The position numbers were made by a program, and so were the translations under genes. A stretch of DNA of 64,000 nucleotides from Actinoallomurus spadix (GTDB taxonomy: Bacteria > Actinomycetota > Actinomycetes > Streptosporangiales > Streptosporangiaceae): the NCBI RefSeq assembly GCF_024055725.1, contig NZ_JAMXMX010000030.1:19190-83189 (forward strand). The letters run 5' to 3'. A model generated the notes under the pieces. That model was not told the origin of the DNA and searched no databases. It saw only the letters and a program-made list of their open reading frames with translations. Below are positions 1 through 8,557 of the stretch, one piece after another (within the stretch, counting starts at the first letter, position 1; each line of letters opens with the position of its first letter).

Positions 1-7
1 TGTACTG

Positions 8-511
8 ATGGCGCGGATCCTCGTCACCGTCGGGATGGGGCCCTGGCCGTTCGATCGATTGATCGGCGCGGTCGCGCCGCTGTGCTCCGACCACGAGGTC
101 TTCGCCCAGACGGGCACTTCGTCGCTGCGGCCCCCGTGCCCGCACGAGTCGTTCATCCCCGCCGACGAGCTCGGGAAGCGGATGGACGAGGCCGACGTGA
201 TCATCACGCACGCGGGCAACACGGTACGGCTGGTCCAGCGGTCGGGAAGGGTGCCGATCGCCGTCGCCCGTACGTCCGCCCTCGGCGAGATGGGAAACGA
301 CCACCAGGTCGCCTACCTCCGGCAGGAGGAGCGCTCCGGCCCGGTCGTGGCCGTGTGGGACGTGCGGGACCTGCCCCGGGAGGTCGCCCGTCACGGCGAG
401 CGGCAGGCGCGGCTGCTCGAGGAGCGTCCCCTGCCACCCGCGGCGACACCCGAACACATCGTCGAGGTCATGACCTCGCTGTCCGCGAGGCTCTGTGGGG
501 GACGCCCATGA
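8..511 (+). CDS. Alg13/PssE-like glycosyltransferase catalytic subunit
   Basis: This 167-residue protein has the size of the catalytic half of a split GT28 glycosyltransferase (Alg13, PssE or EpsF type). Such subunits transfer a sugar from a nucleotide donor to a lipid-linked acceptor and are anchored by an Alg14/PssD-type membrane partner. The N-terminal LVTVGMGPWPFDRL, the later ADVIITHAGN and the NDHQVAYL segment fit this family. Its ATG shares its A with a TGA at 6-8, so an upstream gene ends at base 8; that gene, outside the window, may be the Alg14-like partner (inference). It ends in an ATGA overlap with the next gene, so it is the first visible gene of a coupled operon. The acceptor is unknown. 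Confidence 0.8.
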   Translation: MARILVTVGMGPWPFDRLIGAVAPLCSDHEVFAQTGTSSLRPPCPHESFIPADELGKRMDEADVIITHAGNTVRLVQRSGRVPIAVARTSALGEMGNDHQVAYLRQEERSGPVVAVWDVRDLPREVARHGERQARLLEERPLPPAATPEHIVEVMTSLSARLCGGRP

Positions 512-1278
512 TCGTTGATGTTGACCGGAATCCGTTCGCGCGACATCCGCTGCGCCGGTACGCCTTCTCCTGGCAGCGGCTCGCGCAACGCGACGGACGG
601 CACCTGGACGTGGGATGCGGCGACGGGTACTTCCTGTCGACGCTCCAGACGACCACCAGGCTGGAATGCTCCGGCGCCGACCCGCACCCCGGCTACCTGG
701 AGGCGGCGCGGCACCGGAACGGGAACCTGCGGCTGCACCGGCTGACGGTGGCGGGCGAGCTCCCCTTCGACACGGGTGAGTTCGACTCGGTGTCGCTCCT
801 CGACGTCCTGGAGCACGTGCCGGACGAGTCCCGCTTCCTCGACGAGGTGCACCGCGTGCTCTCGCCCGGCGGCCTCCTCGTCCTCACCGTGCCGCGGCGG
901 CACATCTTCTCCTTCCTCGATCCGGACAACGCGAAGTTCCGGTTCCCACGGCTGCACCGGTTCGTCTACACGGCCAGATTCGGCCGCCGGGTCTACCGGG
1001 AGCGGTTCGTCGACCTCAGTGACGACCTGCGCGGCGACATGTCGGTCGGCAAGCACGAGCACACCAACTACCGGCCCGCGGACCTCATCGGCCTGCTCCG
1101 CGGGAGCGGTTTCGAACCCACGGCCGTCGAGGGCGCCAACCTCTTCTGGCGCTGGCTCCACGCGCCCGCGCTGCTGACCGGCGGCCGGCTGCGGGCGCTG
1201 CTCGAGAGGCTCATCTACCTCGATGGCGTGATCTTCAAATCGGCCAACATCCACGTGGCCGCCAGGAGGGTTCCATGA
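508..1278 (+). CDS. Class I SAM-dependent methyltransferase
   Basis: A 256-residue methyltransferase of the Methyltransf_11/UbiE-like fold. Motif I, HLDVGCGDGYF, lies at about residues 32-42, the acidic SGADPHPGYL strand follows, and LLDVLEHVPDESRFLDEV is the usual post-II region. The C-terminal part (about 150-256) is longer than in minimal enzymes and probably binds the acceptor. The ATG at 508 overlaps the preceding stop (ATGA), which fixes the start although the frame stays open further upstream. It sits between a glycosyltransferase and a radical SAM gene, so the substrate is probably a sugar or a glycolipid intermediate (inference). Confidence 0.85.
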   Translation: MIVDVDRNPFARHPLRRYAFSWQRLAQRDGRHLDVGCGDGYFLSTLQTTTRLECSGADPHPGYLEAARHRNGNLRLHRLTVAGELPFDTGEFDSVSLLDVLEHVPDESRFLDEVHRVLSPGGLLVLTVPRRHIFSFLDPDNAKFRFPRLHRFVYTARFGRRVYRERFVDLSDDLRGDMSVGKHEHTNYRPADLIGLLRGSGFEPTAVEGANLFWRWLHAPALLTGGRLRALLERLIYLDGVIFKSANIHVAARRVP

Positions 1279-2357
1279 AGATCCACGAGAACGTACGCCT
1301 GGCCACGTTCTTCGCCCAGCTCGCCGTCAAGCAACGCGTCGCCCCCCGGCTCGGCGTCCGGCCGCTCGTCTCCGAGCTCTTCCTGACCGAGAACTGCAAC
1401 CTGCGGTGCGTCAGCTGCAGCTGCTGGCTGGACAACACCAAGGGCGAGCTGACCACCGACGAGTGGAAGGACGTCCTGCGGCAGCTCGTCCGGCTGCGGA
1501 TCCTGAAGGCCAACTTCACCGGCGGAGAACCGCTCATCCGGCCGGACGCGCTCGAGATCATGGCGTACGCCCATGAGCAGGGCATCCGGCACCTGCATTT
1601 GAACACGAACGGCATCAGGCTCACGCCGGCCATGCTCACCAAGGTCCTCGACGCGGGGGTCCGGAGCTTCAACATCTCCGTGGACGGGCCCAACGGCCTC
1701 GTCCACGATCGCATCAGGGGCCGTCTTGGCGCGTTCCAAACCACGATGGAGCACCTCCGCGGGGTCATCGACCAGCGGGAACGGTACGGGCTCAAGGTCC
1801 GGATGAACTTCACCGTGATGCGGGAGAACATCGAATACCTGCCCGACATCGCCCGGCTCGCGCAGGAGCTCCGTGTCCGGCTCTACCTCAACCTCGCGAC
1901 GGACCAGACCTTCCTGTTCCGGGCCCCGAAGGTCGCGGAGCTCAAGCAGGTCGACGCCGACGACATCACCGCGGCCCTCGGACGCCTGGAAGAGGTGATG
2001 CGCTCGGACGGGCGCTGGCTCCCGCGCTACTCGGACATGTCATACATCCCCCGGCATTTCTCGGACATCGTGCAACGCGACATTCCCTGCGCGGAGTCGC
2101 AGCTCAAGCTGATGATCCACTCCAGGGGCGAGATCGGGGGCTGCTGGGGTCACGACCCGACCTTCAACGTCCGGGAACGGCGGATCTCCGAGGTGATCGA
2201 GTCCGAGGAGTACCGCGAGGAGCACGCGCGGCTGTTCCGCAAGGAGTGCGTGGGCTGCGGCAGCAACTACAGCCTGAACCTCCGCTGGCGGCCGACCACC
2301 TACGTGAACGACCTGATGTGGCGAGCGGGGCGCCGCCACCTCGGAAAGGACGCCTGA
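1275..2357 (+). CDS. Radical SAM protein with C-terminal cysteine cluster
   Basis: A 360-residue radical SAM enzyme. The 4Fe-4S motif CNLRCVSC gives Cys41, Cys45 and Cys48, followed by the GGEPL SAM-binding segment and a (beta/alpha)6 barrel with HLNTNG and NISVDG strands. Near the C-terminus, PCAESQ, GGCWGH and ECVGCGSN form a SPASM/twitch-like cysteine set, suggesting one auxiliary cluster. Related proteins include peptide-modifying enzymes and sugar-modifying dehydrogenases or epimerases; the sequence alone does not choose between them. The ATG overlaps the previous stop and the next ATG follows directly after its own TGA. Within this operon a radical step on a sugar or on a small peptide is possible (inference). 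Confidence 0.85.
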   Translation: MKIHENVRLATFFAQLAVKQRVAPRLGVRPLVSELFLTENCNLRCVSCSCWLDNTKGELTTDEWKDVLRQLVRLRILKANFTGGEPLIRPDALEIMAYAHEQGIRHLHLNTNGIRLTPAMLTKVLDAGVRSFNISVDGPNGLVHDRIRGRLGAFQTTMEHLRGVIDQRERYGLKVRMNFTVMRENIEYLPDIARLAQELRVRLYLNLATDQTFLFRAPKVAELKQVDADDITAALGRLEEVMRSDGRWLPRYSDMSYIPRHFSDIVQRDIPCAESQLKLMIHSRGEIGGCWGHDPTFNVRERRISEVIESEEYREEHARLFRKECVGCGSNYSLNLRWRPTTYVNDLMWRAGRRHLGKDA

Positions 2358-3152
2358 ATGCGGCCGAGCCAGGCCCTCTACAGCGCGCTCGCACCGACGT
2401 ACGAGAAGCACTTCGAGGTGCCGCACCGGCGCGCGTACGACACGCTCGCGTGGGAACGCGTGCGGCGCGTGTTGCCCGAGTTGCCCGAGCACGGGCCGGT
2501 CGTGGACGCGGGATGCGGTGTGGGCCGCTGGGTGGATCGCCTCGTCGAGGCGGGCCACCCGGTGATCGGGATCGAGCAGTCGCCCGGCATGCTCGCGGAG
2601 CTGAGACGAGCCGACCGCCCGGGGTTCACCCTCGTCGAAGGCTCCATGGAGACGGCCGAGCTCGCGGAGGGCTCGGCCGCCATGGTGATGGCCCTCGGTT
2701 CGCTGCAGTACACCACGGACCCGGAGGCGACGGTGCGCGGGTTCGCCCGCTGGGTACGCCCGGGCGGCCGGGTGGTCGTGCTCGTCGACTCCCTCATGGG
2801 CCTGGTCCTCGAGCTGCTGCGGGACGGCAGGCCGGCCGAGGCGACGGAGCGCCTGCGCACACGGATGGGCGTGTGGCGGGTCGACGGGCAGCACGCCGAC
2901 ATGCACCTCTTCGACGCCGCCCGGCTGCGCCGGGCGTTCGAGGACGCCGGCCTGACCGACGTGGAGGTGCACGGCCTGCTCGTGACGGCCGCGCCGCTGG
3001 GCGTCGGCCGGCTGACCGAGGAACTCCAACGTGATTGGGACGCGCATCTGGCCCTCGAACGCGAGCTGCTCGCCGACCCGGCCATGGCCGACGCAGGCAA
3101 GCAGCTGCTGGCGACGGGCCGTCGCCCGACCTCCGACGGTGATGAGGGATAG
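2358..3152 (+). CDS. Class I SAM-dependent methyltransferase
   Basis: A 264-residue methyltransferase beginning immediately after the radical SAM stop codon. Motif I, VVDAGCGVGRWVDRL, lies at about residues 48-62, followed by IGIEQSPGML and ALGSLQYTTDPEATVRGF. The N-terminal YSALAPTYEKHFEVPHRRAY is typical of small-molecule O- or N-methyltransferases in natural-product clusters. It is only distantly similar to the other methyltransferase of the operon, so two separate methylations are likely. The substrate is unknown. It is followed without a gap by the epimerase-aminotransferase gene. Confidence 0.82.
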   Translation: MRPSQALYSALAPTYEKHFEVPHRRAYDTLAWERVRRVLPELPEHGPVVDAGCGVGRWVDRLVEAGHPVIGIEQSPGMLAELRRADRPGFTLVEGSMETAELAEGSAAMVMALGSLQYTTDPEATVRGFARWVRPGGRVVVLVDSLMGLVLELLRDGRPAEATERLRTRMGVWRVDGQHADMHLFDAARLRRAFEDAGLTDVEVHGLLVTAAPLGVGRLTEELQRDWDAHLALERELLADPAMADAGKQLLATGRRPTSDGDEG

Positions 3153-5213
3153 ATGGAGACGTTCGTTGTTCTGGGAGGGTCCGGCTTCATCGGGGGCAGG
3201 ATCAGCGAGTCGCTGCTGACCGCCGGCCATGAGGTGACCGTGGTCGATCGCCGTCCGCCGCCGGAGCGGCTGGTGGCGGCGGGAGCCCGGTGGCTGGCCG
3301 TCGACGCCCTCACCGACGAGCCGCCACGGCTCCCGGACGGGACCGTGGTCCTCTCGCTCGGCGTGAGCGATCCGCGTCCCCGATGGCCGTGGCTGCTGCC
3401 CGTCGGCAACGCCGTGTCGACCGCGCGGATCCTGCCGGCGCTGGCCGGGCACGACGTCGTGCTGCTGTCCTCGGTGGAGGTCTACGGCAGCGCGGAGGCG
3501 CCGCTGCGCGAGGACACCGCCCCCGTGCTCCCGTGGACCGCGGAGGATCTCGGCCGGTGGTGCGACGACGCACTCCTGGCGGCCCGCGAGGCCTGCCCCC
3601 TGTGGCGGGTCGCGCCGCTGGGCCGCCGCATGGCCGAGGCGGACCCGACGGGACGGTGGATCTACGGCATGTCGAAGCTGGCGCAGGAACGCCTGGTGCG
3701 GGACGCCGTCGACGCCGGGCGGCTGACCGTCCTGCGCCTCGCCAACGTGGTCGGGATCGGCCAGGACCGGTTCGCCGCCAGGATCACCAGGAAGGCGCTG
3801 GCCGGTCACCCCCTGCCGGTCACCGACACCGTCCGCAGCTTCGTGCCGGTCCGCGACCTCGGCCGGCTCATCGAGGGGGGCGTCGGCCCCGGGGTCTATA
3901 ACGTCGGCGGGCCGGCCACCTCCCTGGTCTCCGTCGCCGAGGAGGTCCGGGACCTGTGCGGTTCGGAGTCCCCGATCCGGCCCGGTCCGCCGCCCGCCGA
4001 CGACACCTGCGGGGTCGTCGACGTCTCGGCCCTCGCGGCCGCGGGTCACCGGGTGGGGGAGCTGCGGCCGTGCCTCGAAGAGATCGTCACGTCCCTCCGC
4101 CGGGACGGCACGCCCTCGTTCGATCCGCCGGTCCCGGTGGTGATCCCGCCTCGCGCGGCCCTTCCGGACGAGGTCGCCGCCCGTCAGCAGCAGTGCCTGT
4201 GGACCGGCGAGATCAAGCACGGCAACCGCTGGTCGGAGGAACTGCGCGAGCGGCTGGCCAAGGAGCTCGACGTACCGGCCGGCCGGACCCTGCTCGTGAC
4301 CACCTCCGGGACGTCGGCCCTGCGCCTGGTCATCGCGGCGGTCGCCGGCCCGGCCGCGCCGGGCGAGACCGCGGTGCTGCCCTCGTTCACCTTCCCGGCC
4401 ACCGCGGAGGTGCTGCTTCAACTCGGGTACCGGCTGCGGTTCGTCGACGTGGACGAGCGGGGCTGGACGCTCGATCCCGGGGCGCTGCGCGCCGCCCTGA
4501 ACGAGGAGTCGGCCCGCGTGGTCGTCTGCGTCGACACGTTCGGGAACCCCTGCCGCTACGAGGAGCTGTCGAGCGTCTGCGCGGAGCACGGCGCCGTTCT
4601 CGTCGCGGACTCCGCGGCGGCGCTCGGCAGCCGCTACCGGGGCCGCCCCGTGGCGTCGCAGGCGGACGGCCATTCGTACTCGATGAGCTTCGCCAAGGTC
4701 CTGTCCGCCGGCGGGGCGGGCGGCGCCGCCGTGCTCCCGGCCGACGCCGCCGAGAGGATGCTCGCGGACCGCTCGGCGTGGTGGCGTTCGGAGCTGATGA
4801 ACGAACTGCACGCGATCTACGCGCTGGACCAGCTCCAGGTGCTCGAGGACCTGGTACGGCGCCGCAACCGGGTCGCCGAGATCTACCGGGACGGTCTGTC
4901 CGGCCTCCCCGGGCTCCGGCCCCAGGAGACCGAACCGGACGACCTGAACTGCTACGTCCACTGGGTCGTCCGGGTGCCGGATCCGCCGGGCCGCCCGGCC
5001 CTGGAACGCGCGCTGCTGGAGCGCGGCGTGCAGACGAAGCCCTACTTCCGGGCGGCGCACCTGGCCGCCTTCGGGAACGGCGAGCGGCTGCCCGTCACCG
5101 AGCGGCTCGACGCCGAGGCGCTGGCGCTGCCGATGTCCTCCGAACTAACGGTGGAGGAGGCCGAGAAGATCGTCATGACCGTGCGGCACTGCTACGCGGA
5201 CCTGACGAGATGA
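3153..5213 (+). CDS. Fusion of NAD-dependent epimerase/dehydratase and DegT-type aminotransferase
   Basis: A 686-residue two-domain protein. Residues about 1-310 form an extended SDR: the Rossmann loop GGSGFIGG is at 8-15, and the catalytic pair is Tyr171 and Lys175 in YGMSK. Residues about 335-686 form a DegT/DnrJ/EryC1/StrS aminotransferase. TTSGTSALRL binds PLP, VLPSFTFPATAE and ADSAAALGS follow, and Lys515 in SFAKVLSAGGAGG is the expected Schiff-base lysine. Together these would form a keto-sugar nucleotide and aminate it, giving an amino sugar. These functions are usually on separate genes. No stop or frameshift lies between the domains, so the fusion is real in this sequence. The next gene overlaps it at ATGA. 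Confidence 0.85.
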   Translation: METFVVLGGSGFIGGRISESLLTAGHEVTVVDRRPPPERLVAAGARWLAVDALTDEPPRLPDGTVVLSLGVSDPRPRWPWLLPVGNAVSTARILPALAGHDVVLLSSVEVYGSAEAPLREDTAPVLPWTAEDLGRWCDDALLAAREACPLWRVAPLGRRMAEADPTGRWIYGMSKLAQERLVRDAVDAGRLTVLRLANVVGIGQDRFAARITRKALAGHPLPVTDTVRSFVPVRDLGRLIEGGVGPGVYNVGGPATSLVSVAEEVRDLCGSESPIRPGPPPADDTCGVVDVSALAAAGHRVGELRPCLEEIVTSLRRDGTPSFDPPVPVVIPPRAALPDEVAARQQQCLWTGEIKHGNRWSEELRERLAKELDVPAGRTLLVTTSGTSALRLVIAAVAGPAAPGETAVLPSFTFPATAEVLLQLGYRLRFVDVDERGWTLDPGALRAALNEESARVVVCVDTFGNPCRYEELSSVCAEHGAVLVADSAAALGSRYRGRPVASQADGHSYSMSFAKVLSAGGAGGAAVLPADAAERMLADRSAWWRSELMNELHAIYALDQLQVLEDLVRRRNRVAEIYRDGLSGLPGLRPQETEPDDLNCYVHWVVRVPDPPGRPALERALLERGVQTKPYFRAAHLAAFGNGERLPVTERLDAEALALPMSSELTVEEAEKIVMTVRHCYADLTR

Positions 5214-5818
5214 CCGATCCGAACGGCCGGGCCAAACGCGCCGTCGATCTCCTCGTGGGCGCGCTCGCGATGGTGATGTCCGCCCCGCTGCTCGGCGCCC
5301 TCGCCATCGCGATCAAGTGGTCGTCTCCCGGGCCGGTCCTGTTCCGGCAGGAGCGGGTGGGCCGTGGGCGCCGCCCGTTCATGATGCTGAAGCTGCGGAC
5401 CATGGTCGACGGGGCGGACCGGATGGTGGCGGAGCTGCTGGCACGGGGCGGCACCGACGAGCGGTTCTACAAGTTCGAGGACGACCCGCGCGTAACCCGG
5501 GTCGGCGCCTTCCTGAGGCGCTGGTCGCTGGACGAGCTACCGCAGCTGTGGAACGTTCTCCGCGGCGAGATGAGCCTGGTGGGCCCGCGCCCGGCCCTCG
5601 CGTCGGAGGTACGGGCCTATGCGCCGTGGCACCTGCGGCGGCTGGAGGTCAGGCCCGGGATGACCGGGGCGTGGCAGGTCAGCGGGCGGTCCGAGCTGGG
5701 CTTCGACGACTGCGTACGGCTGGACCTCGCCTACATCGACGGGTGGCGGCTCACCCGGGACGTGGGCATCCTCATCCGTACGGCACCGGCCGTGCTGCGG
5801 CGCCGGGGCGCCTTGTGA
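5210..5818 (+). CDS. Monotopic phosphoglycosyl transferase (priming sugar transferase)
   Basis: A 202-residue protein of the bacterial sugar transferase family (PglC/WbaP catalytic domain). This type moves a sugar phosphate from a UDP-sugar to a polyprenyl phosphate in the inner membrane and starts a lipid-linked glycan. The hydrophobic re-entrant helix is at about residues 9-36; FRQERVGRG and FMMLKLRTM follow; the catalytic Asp-Glu pair is in [11 protein letters not shown]; then MSLVGPRP and [10 protein letters not shown]. The size equals the small PglC-like class without extra membrane helices. The preceding gene may supply its amino-sugar donor (inference). It starts in an ATGA overlap. 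Confidence 0.9.
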   Translation: MTDPNGRAKRAVDLLVGALAMVMSAPLLGALAIAIKWSSPGPVLFRQERVGRGRRPFMMLKLRTMVDGADRMVAELLARGGTDERFYKFEDDPRVTRVGAFLRRWSLDELPQLWNVLRGEMSLVGPRPALASEVRAYAPWHLRRLEVRPGMTGAWQVSGRSELGFDDCVRLDLAYIDGWRLTRDVGILIRTAPAVLRRRGAL

Positions 5819-6657
5819 GCTGCGGGATCCGCCTGATCGCGGCGGACCTGGACGGCACGCTGCTGCCGCACGCCCGTGACCCGTCGGCGCCGGGTCCGGC
5901 GCCGTCGGCCCGCGTGCGCGCGGCACTGCGAGGCGTCCTCGACGCCGGGATCCACGTCGTCGTGGCCACCGGACGTCCGGGACGGCAGGCCAGGCGCCTC
6001 ACCGCGGGGCTCGGGGTGCACGACCTGGCGGTGTGCGCCAACGGCGCGGAGATCTACGACCTCCGCGCGGGTGCCGTGGTCCGGCGGTCGTTCCTGTCCG
6101 CGGCCGGCGCGCGCGAGGTGATCGCCCAGGTGCGGGCGTCGATGCCGGAGGCCGTGTTCGCCTGGGAGGACAGCGACGGGATCGGCCACGAGACCCGCTG
6201 GAACACGCCCTTCGTCGAACCGCCGGTCGAGGTCGGGGATCCGGCCGGCCTCCTGAACCGGCCCATCGGCAAGCTGCTGGCCCGTCATCCCGATCTCGGC
6301 CCCGCCGAGCTCGCCGCGCGAGTGCGCGCCGGTGGCGGGGCGGCCGACGGCCTGACCCTGACCTGGTCGACCGGGCCCATCCTCGAGATCCTCGCGCGCG
6401 GTACGAGCAAGGGCGCGGCGCTGGAGTCGCTGGCCCGGCGCCTCGGCGTCGCCGCCGACGAGGTGATGGCCATCGGCGACGCCCCGAACGACCTGTCCAT
6501 GCTGGCCTTCGCCGGGCGCGCGGTCGCGACGGGTGACGCGCCCTCCGCCGTCCGGGCGGCGGCGGACCTGGTCACCGGGCCCGATGATCCCGATGGGGTG
6601 GCGCGGGTCCTTGAACGACTCCTACCATGGGAGCGCTCCCAAGGAGGGTCCTCATGA
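5815..6657 (+). CDS. HAD-superfamily phosphatase, Cof type
   Basis: A 280-residue HAD hydrolase of the Cof/sucrose-phosphatase-like class. The nucleophile motif AADLDGTLL lies near residues 8-16, VVVATGRP is motif II, the C2 cap covers about 85-190, and GDAPNDLSML near the C-terminus is motif IV. Such enzymes dephosphorylate sugar phosphates. The GTG start at 5815 overlaps the previous stop (GTGA). Its own TGA (6655-6657) overlaps the ATG of a 30-codon small ORF rather than the next large gene. In the operon it would remove a phosphate from a sugar intermediate (inference). Confidence 0.82.
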   Translation: MSCGIRLIAADLDGTLLPHARDPSAPGPAPSARVRAALRGVLDAGIHVVVATGRPGRQARRLTAGLGVHDLAVCANGAEIYDLRAGAVVRRSFLSAAGAREVIAQVRASMPEAVFAWEDSDGIGHETRWNTPFVEPPVEVGDPAGLLNRPIGKLLARHPDLGPAELAARVRAGGGAADGLTLTWSTGPILEILARGTSKGAALESLARRLGVAADEVMAIGDAPNDLSMLAFAGRAVATGDAPSAVRAAADLVTGPDDPDGVARVLERLLPWERSQGGSS

Positions 6658-6746
6658 TGCGCGACGGAAGGGCGGCCGGCACGGCCGGCGTGCCCTCCCG
6701 GCCGGGGAGCGCGCCGGTCCACCCACGCGGAGGCGCCGGCCTGTGA
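6654..6746 (+). CDS. Small ORF (30 aa) coupled between HAD and ABC exporter genes
   Basis: A 30-codon frame with a strong ribosome binding site, AAGGAGGG at 6641-6648, placed 5 bases before the ATG at 6654. A second ATG follows at 6657. It begins in an ATGA overlap with the HAD gene and ends in a GTGA overlap with the ABC gene, so translation would pass through it. The product is Arg/Gly/Ala/Pro-rich, begins MMRDGRAAGTAGV, and has no cysteine and only one Thr and two Ser. It could be a precursor peptide, a small exporter subunit or only a translational coupler. I do not recognise a family. Confidence 0.45.
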   Translation: MMRDGRAAGTAGVPSRPGSAPVHPRGGAGL

Positions 6747-8557
6747 CACATCGATGGCCGGCCATCGCCCGGCTCGTACCCCACGCCGGGTTCGGGCCCG
6801 CGGCGGCGGCCATCGCGCACAGCCTCGTCACCGGCCTGCTGCCGATCGCGTTCATCTTCTGCACGAGCTCCATGCTGGCCGCGCTCCCGGACACGGCGCA
6901 CCCGCACGCGTGGGTCGCCCCGGCCGGTCTGGCCATGGCCGCCCTGCTGGCGCAGCAGGCGCTCGCCCCGTTCCAGGCCGCGCTCGCCGAGCTGGTGACA
7001 CGCCGGGTCGACGAACGCTGCCTGAACCACGTCGTCACCTCGGCCGTCGCGCGCACCCCGATGGCCGACCTGCAACGGCCGGAGGTCATGGACCGGCTCG
7101 GCGACGTCAACGCCGCGTTCGAGGGCGCGGCACCCACGCCGGGCGCCGCGGTGGCCGGGGCCATCGCGCTGGTCGCCCGCTACGTGCAACTCCTCGGCGC
7201 GGTCGTCCTCGTCGGTGTCGAGCTGAGCCCCTTGGCCGGTCTCGTCGCCGCCGCGACCGCGCTGGTCGTCCGCTTCGCCCAGCGCGGATCCCTCGCCCGG
7301 TTCGCGACCGCGTGGACCGGCATGGCCGGGGCGCGCCGGAAGATCAACTACCTGCTCGACGTCGGTCTCGGCGCCGCGGACGCCAAAGAGCTGCGCGTCC
7401 TGGGACTGCTGCCGTGGCTGCGCGCCCGCCACCGCGCCGACTCGCGTGCCTACCTCGCCCCGATGTGGGCGCGGCGCCGCCGCATCTACTTCGGGCCCTT
7501 CGTGGGGTACTCCCTGATCGCGCTGACCGGCGGCGGACTGACCATGGTGCTGCTGGAGCGCGCCGCCGTGGCGGGCCGGGTGGACCTGCGGGCCCTGTCC
7601 ATCGGCGTGCAGTGCCTGCTCGTGGCCATGCGCTTCGGCGTCTTCTTCCCCGAGAGTGACATCAAGACCCAGCACGGTTTCGAGACGCGGCGGGCGATCC
7701 TCGAGTTCGAACGCTACGCGGTTCCTCCCGCATCCCCTCCCGAGGCCGCCCGCGGAGAGGTCGCCGCGCCGCACGGAGAGGTCGCCGCGCCGCGCCGCTC
7801 GATCGCCTTCGAGCGCGTCGTCTTCGCCTACGACGAGGCGCCCGTTCCCGTCCTCGACGGGTGTGACCTCGAGATCACGGCGGGCCGTTCCACCGCGATC
7901 GTCGGGCTCAACGGCGCGGGCAAGACCACGCTGATCAAGCTGCTCGCCCGGCTCCACGACCCGCAGCGCGGCCGGGTCACGGTCGACGGGCGCGACCTGC
8001 GCGACCTCGACGTCCACGCGTGGCGGCGCCGGCTCGCCGTCGTCTTCCAGGACTTCCTGCGGTACGACCTCACCGCCGCCGACAACATCCGCATGGGCGC
8101 GCCCGACCTGCCCCGCGACGACACGGCACTGCTCGACGCGGCCGAACGGGCGGGCGCGCTCGACCTGATCGAGAGGCTGCCCGCGGGCCTGGACACGCCG
8201 CTGTCGTCCCGGTACCGCGGCGGGCAGGACCTGTCCGGCGGCCAGTGGCAGCGCATCGCGCTGGCCAGGGCGCTGTACGCCGTCCACGCCGGCGCGTCGG
8301 TCCTCGTGATGGACGAGCCGACGGCCCACCTCGACGTCCGCGCCGAGACCCGCTTCTTCGACCGGTTCCTCGAACTGACCGAGGGACTCACCACCGTGCT
8401 CGTCGCGCATCGCTTCTCCACCGTCCGCCACGCCGACCGGATCGTCGTGCTCGACGGTGGCCGCGTCGTCGAGGCCGGTGACCACGAAGGCCTCGTCGGT
8501 TCCGGCGGGCGGTACGCGAAGCTGTTCGCGTTGCAGGCCGAGAGGTTCGCGCGATGA
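6743..8557 (+). CDS. ABC transporter, fused permease and ATPase (half-transporter A)
   Basis: A 604-residue exporter half-molecule. Residues about 1-340 form a membrane domain with several hydrophobic helices. The ATPase domain has Walker A GLNGAGKTT near 388-396, signature LSGGQWQRIALARAL near 497, Walker B VLVMDEPTAHLD near 520 and the H-loop VAHRFST. The GTG at 6743 is chosen because it overlaps the stop of the preceding small ORF and because upstream codons are not transporter-like. A short duplicated segment, GEVAAP twice, joins the two domains. It is followed by a second half-transporter in ATGA overlap, so a heterodimeric exporter is expected. The cargo is probably the product of this operon. 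Confidence 0.85.
   Translation: MTHRWPAIARLVPHAGFGPAAAAIAHSLVTGLLPIAFIFCTSSMLAALPDTAHPHAWVAPAGLAMAALLAQQALAPFQAALAELVTRRVDERCLNHVVTSAVARTPMADLQRPEVMDRLGDVNAAFEGAAPTPGAAVAGAIALVARYVQLLGAVVLVGVELSPLAGLVAAATALVVRFAQRGSLARFATAWTGMAGARRKINYLLDVGLGAADAKELRVLGLLPWLRARHRADSRAYLAPMWARRRRIYFGPFVGYSLIALTGGGLTMVLLERAAVAGRVDLRALSIGVQCLLVAMRFGVFFPESDIKTQHGFETRRAILEFERYAVPPASPPEAARGEVAAPHGEVAAPRRSIAFERVVFAYDEAPVPVLDGCDLEITAGRSTAIVGLNGAGKTTLIKLLARLHDPQRGRVTVDGRDLRDLDVHAWRRRLAVVFQDFLRYDLTAADNIRMGAPDLPRDDTALLDAAERAGALDLIERLPAGLDTPLSSRYRGGQDLSGGQWQRIALARALYAVHAGASVLVMDEPTAHLDVRAETRFFDRFLELTEGLTTVLVAHRFSTVRHADRIVVLDGGRVVEAGDHEGLVGSGGRYAKLFALQAERFAR

Noticed and set aside
2040..5060. Minus-strand open frame of about 1000 codons
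   Set aside because: It lies opposite well-supported enzymes with clear motifs and has a low-complexity Arg/Pro/Gly product; GC-driven antisense shadow.
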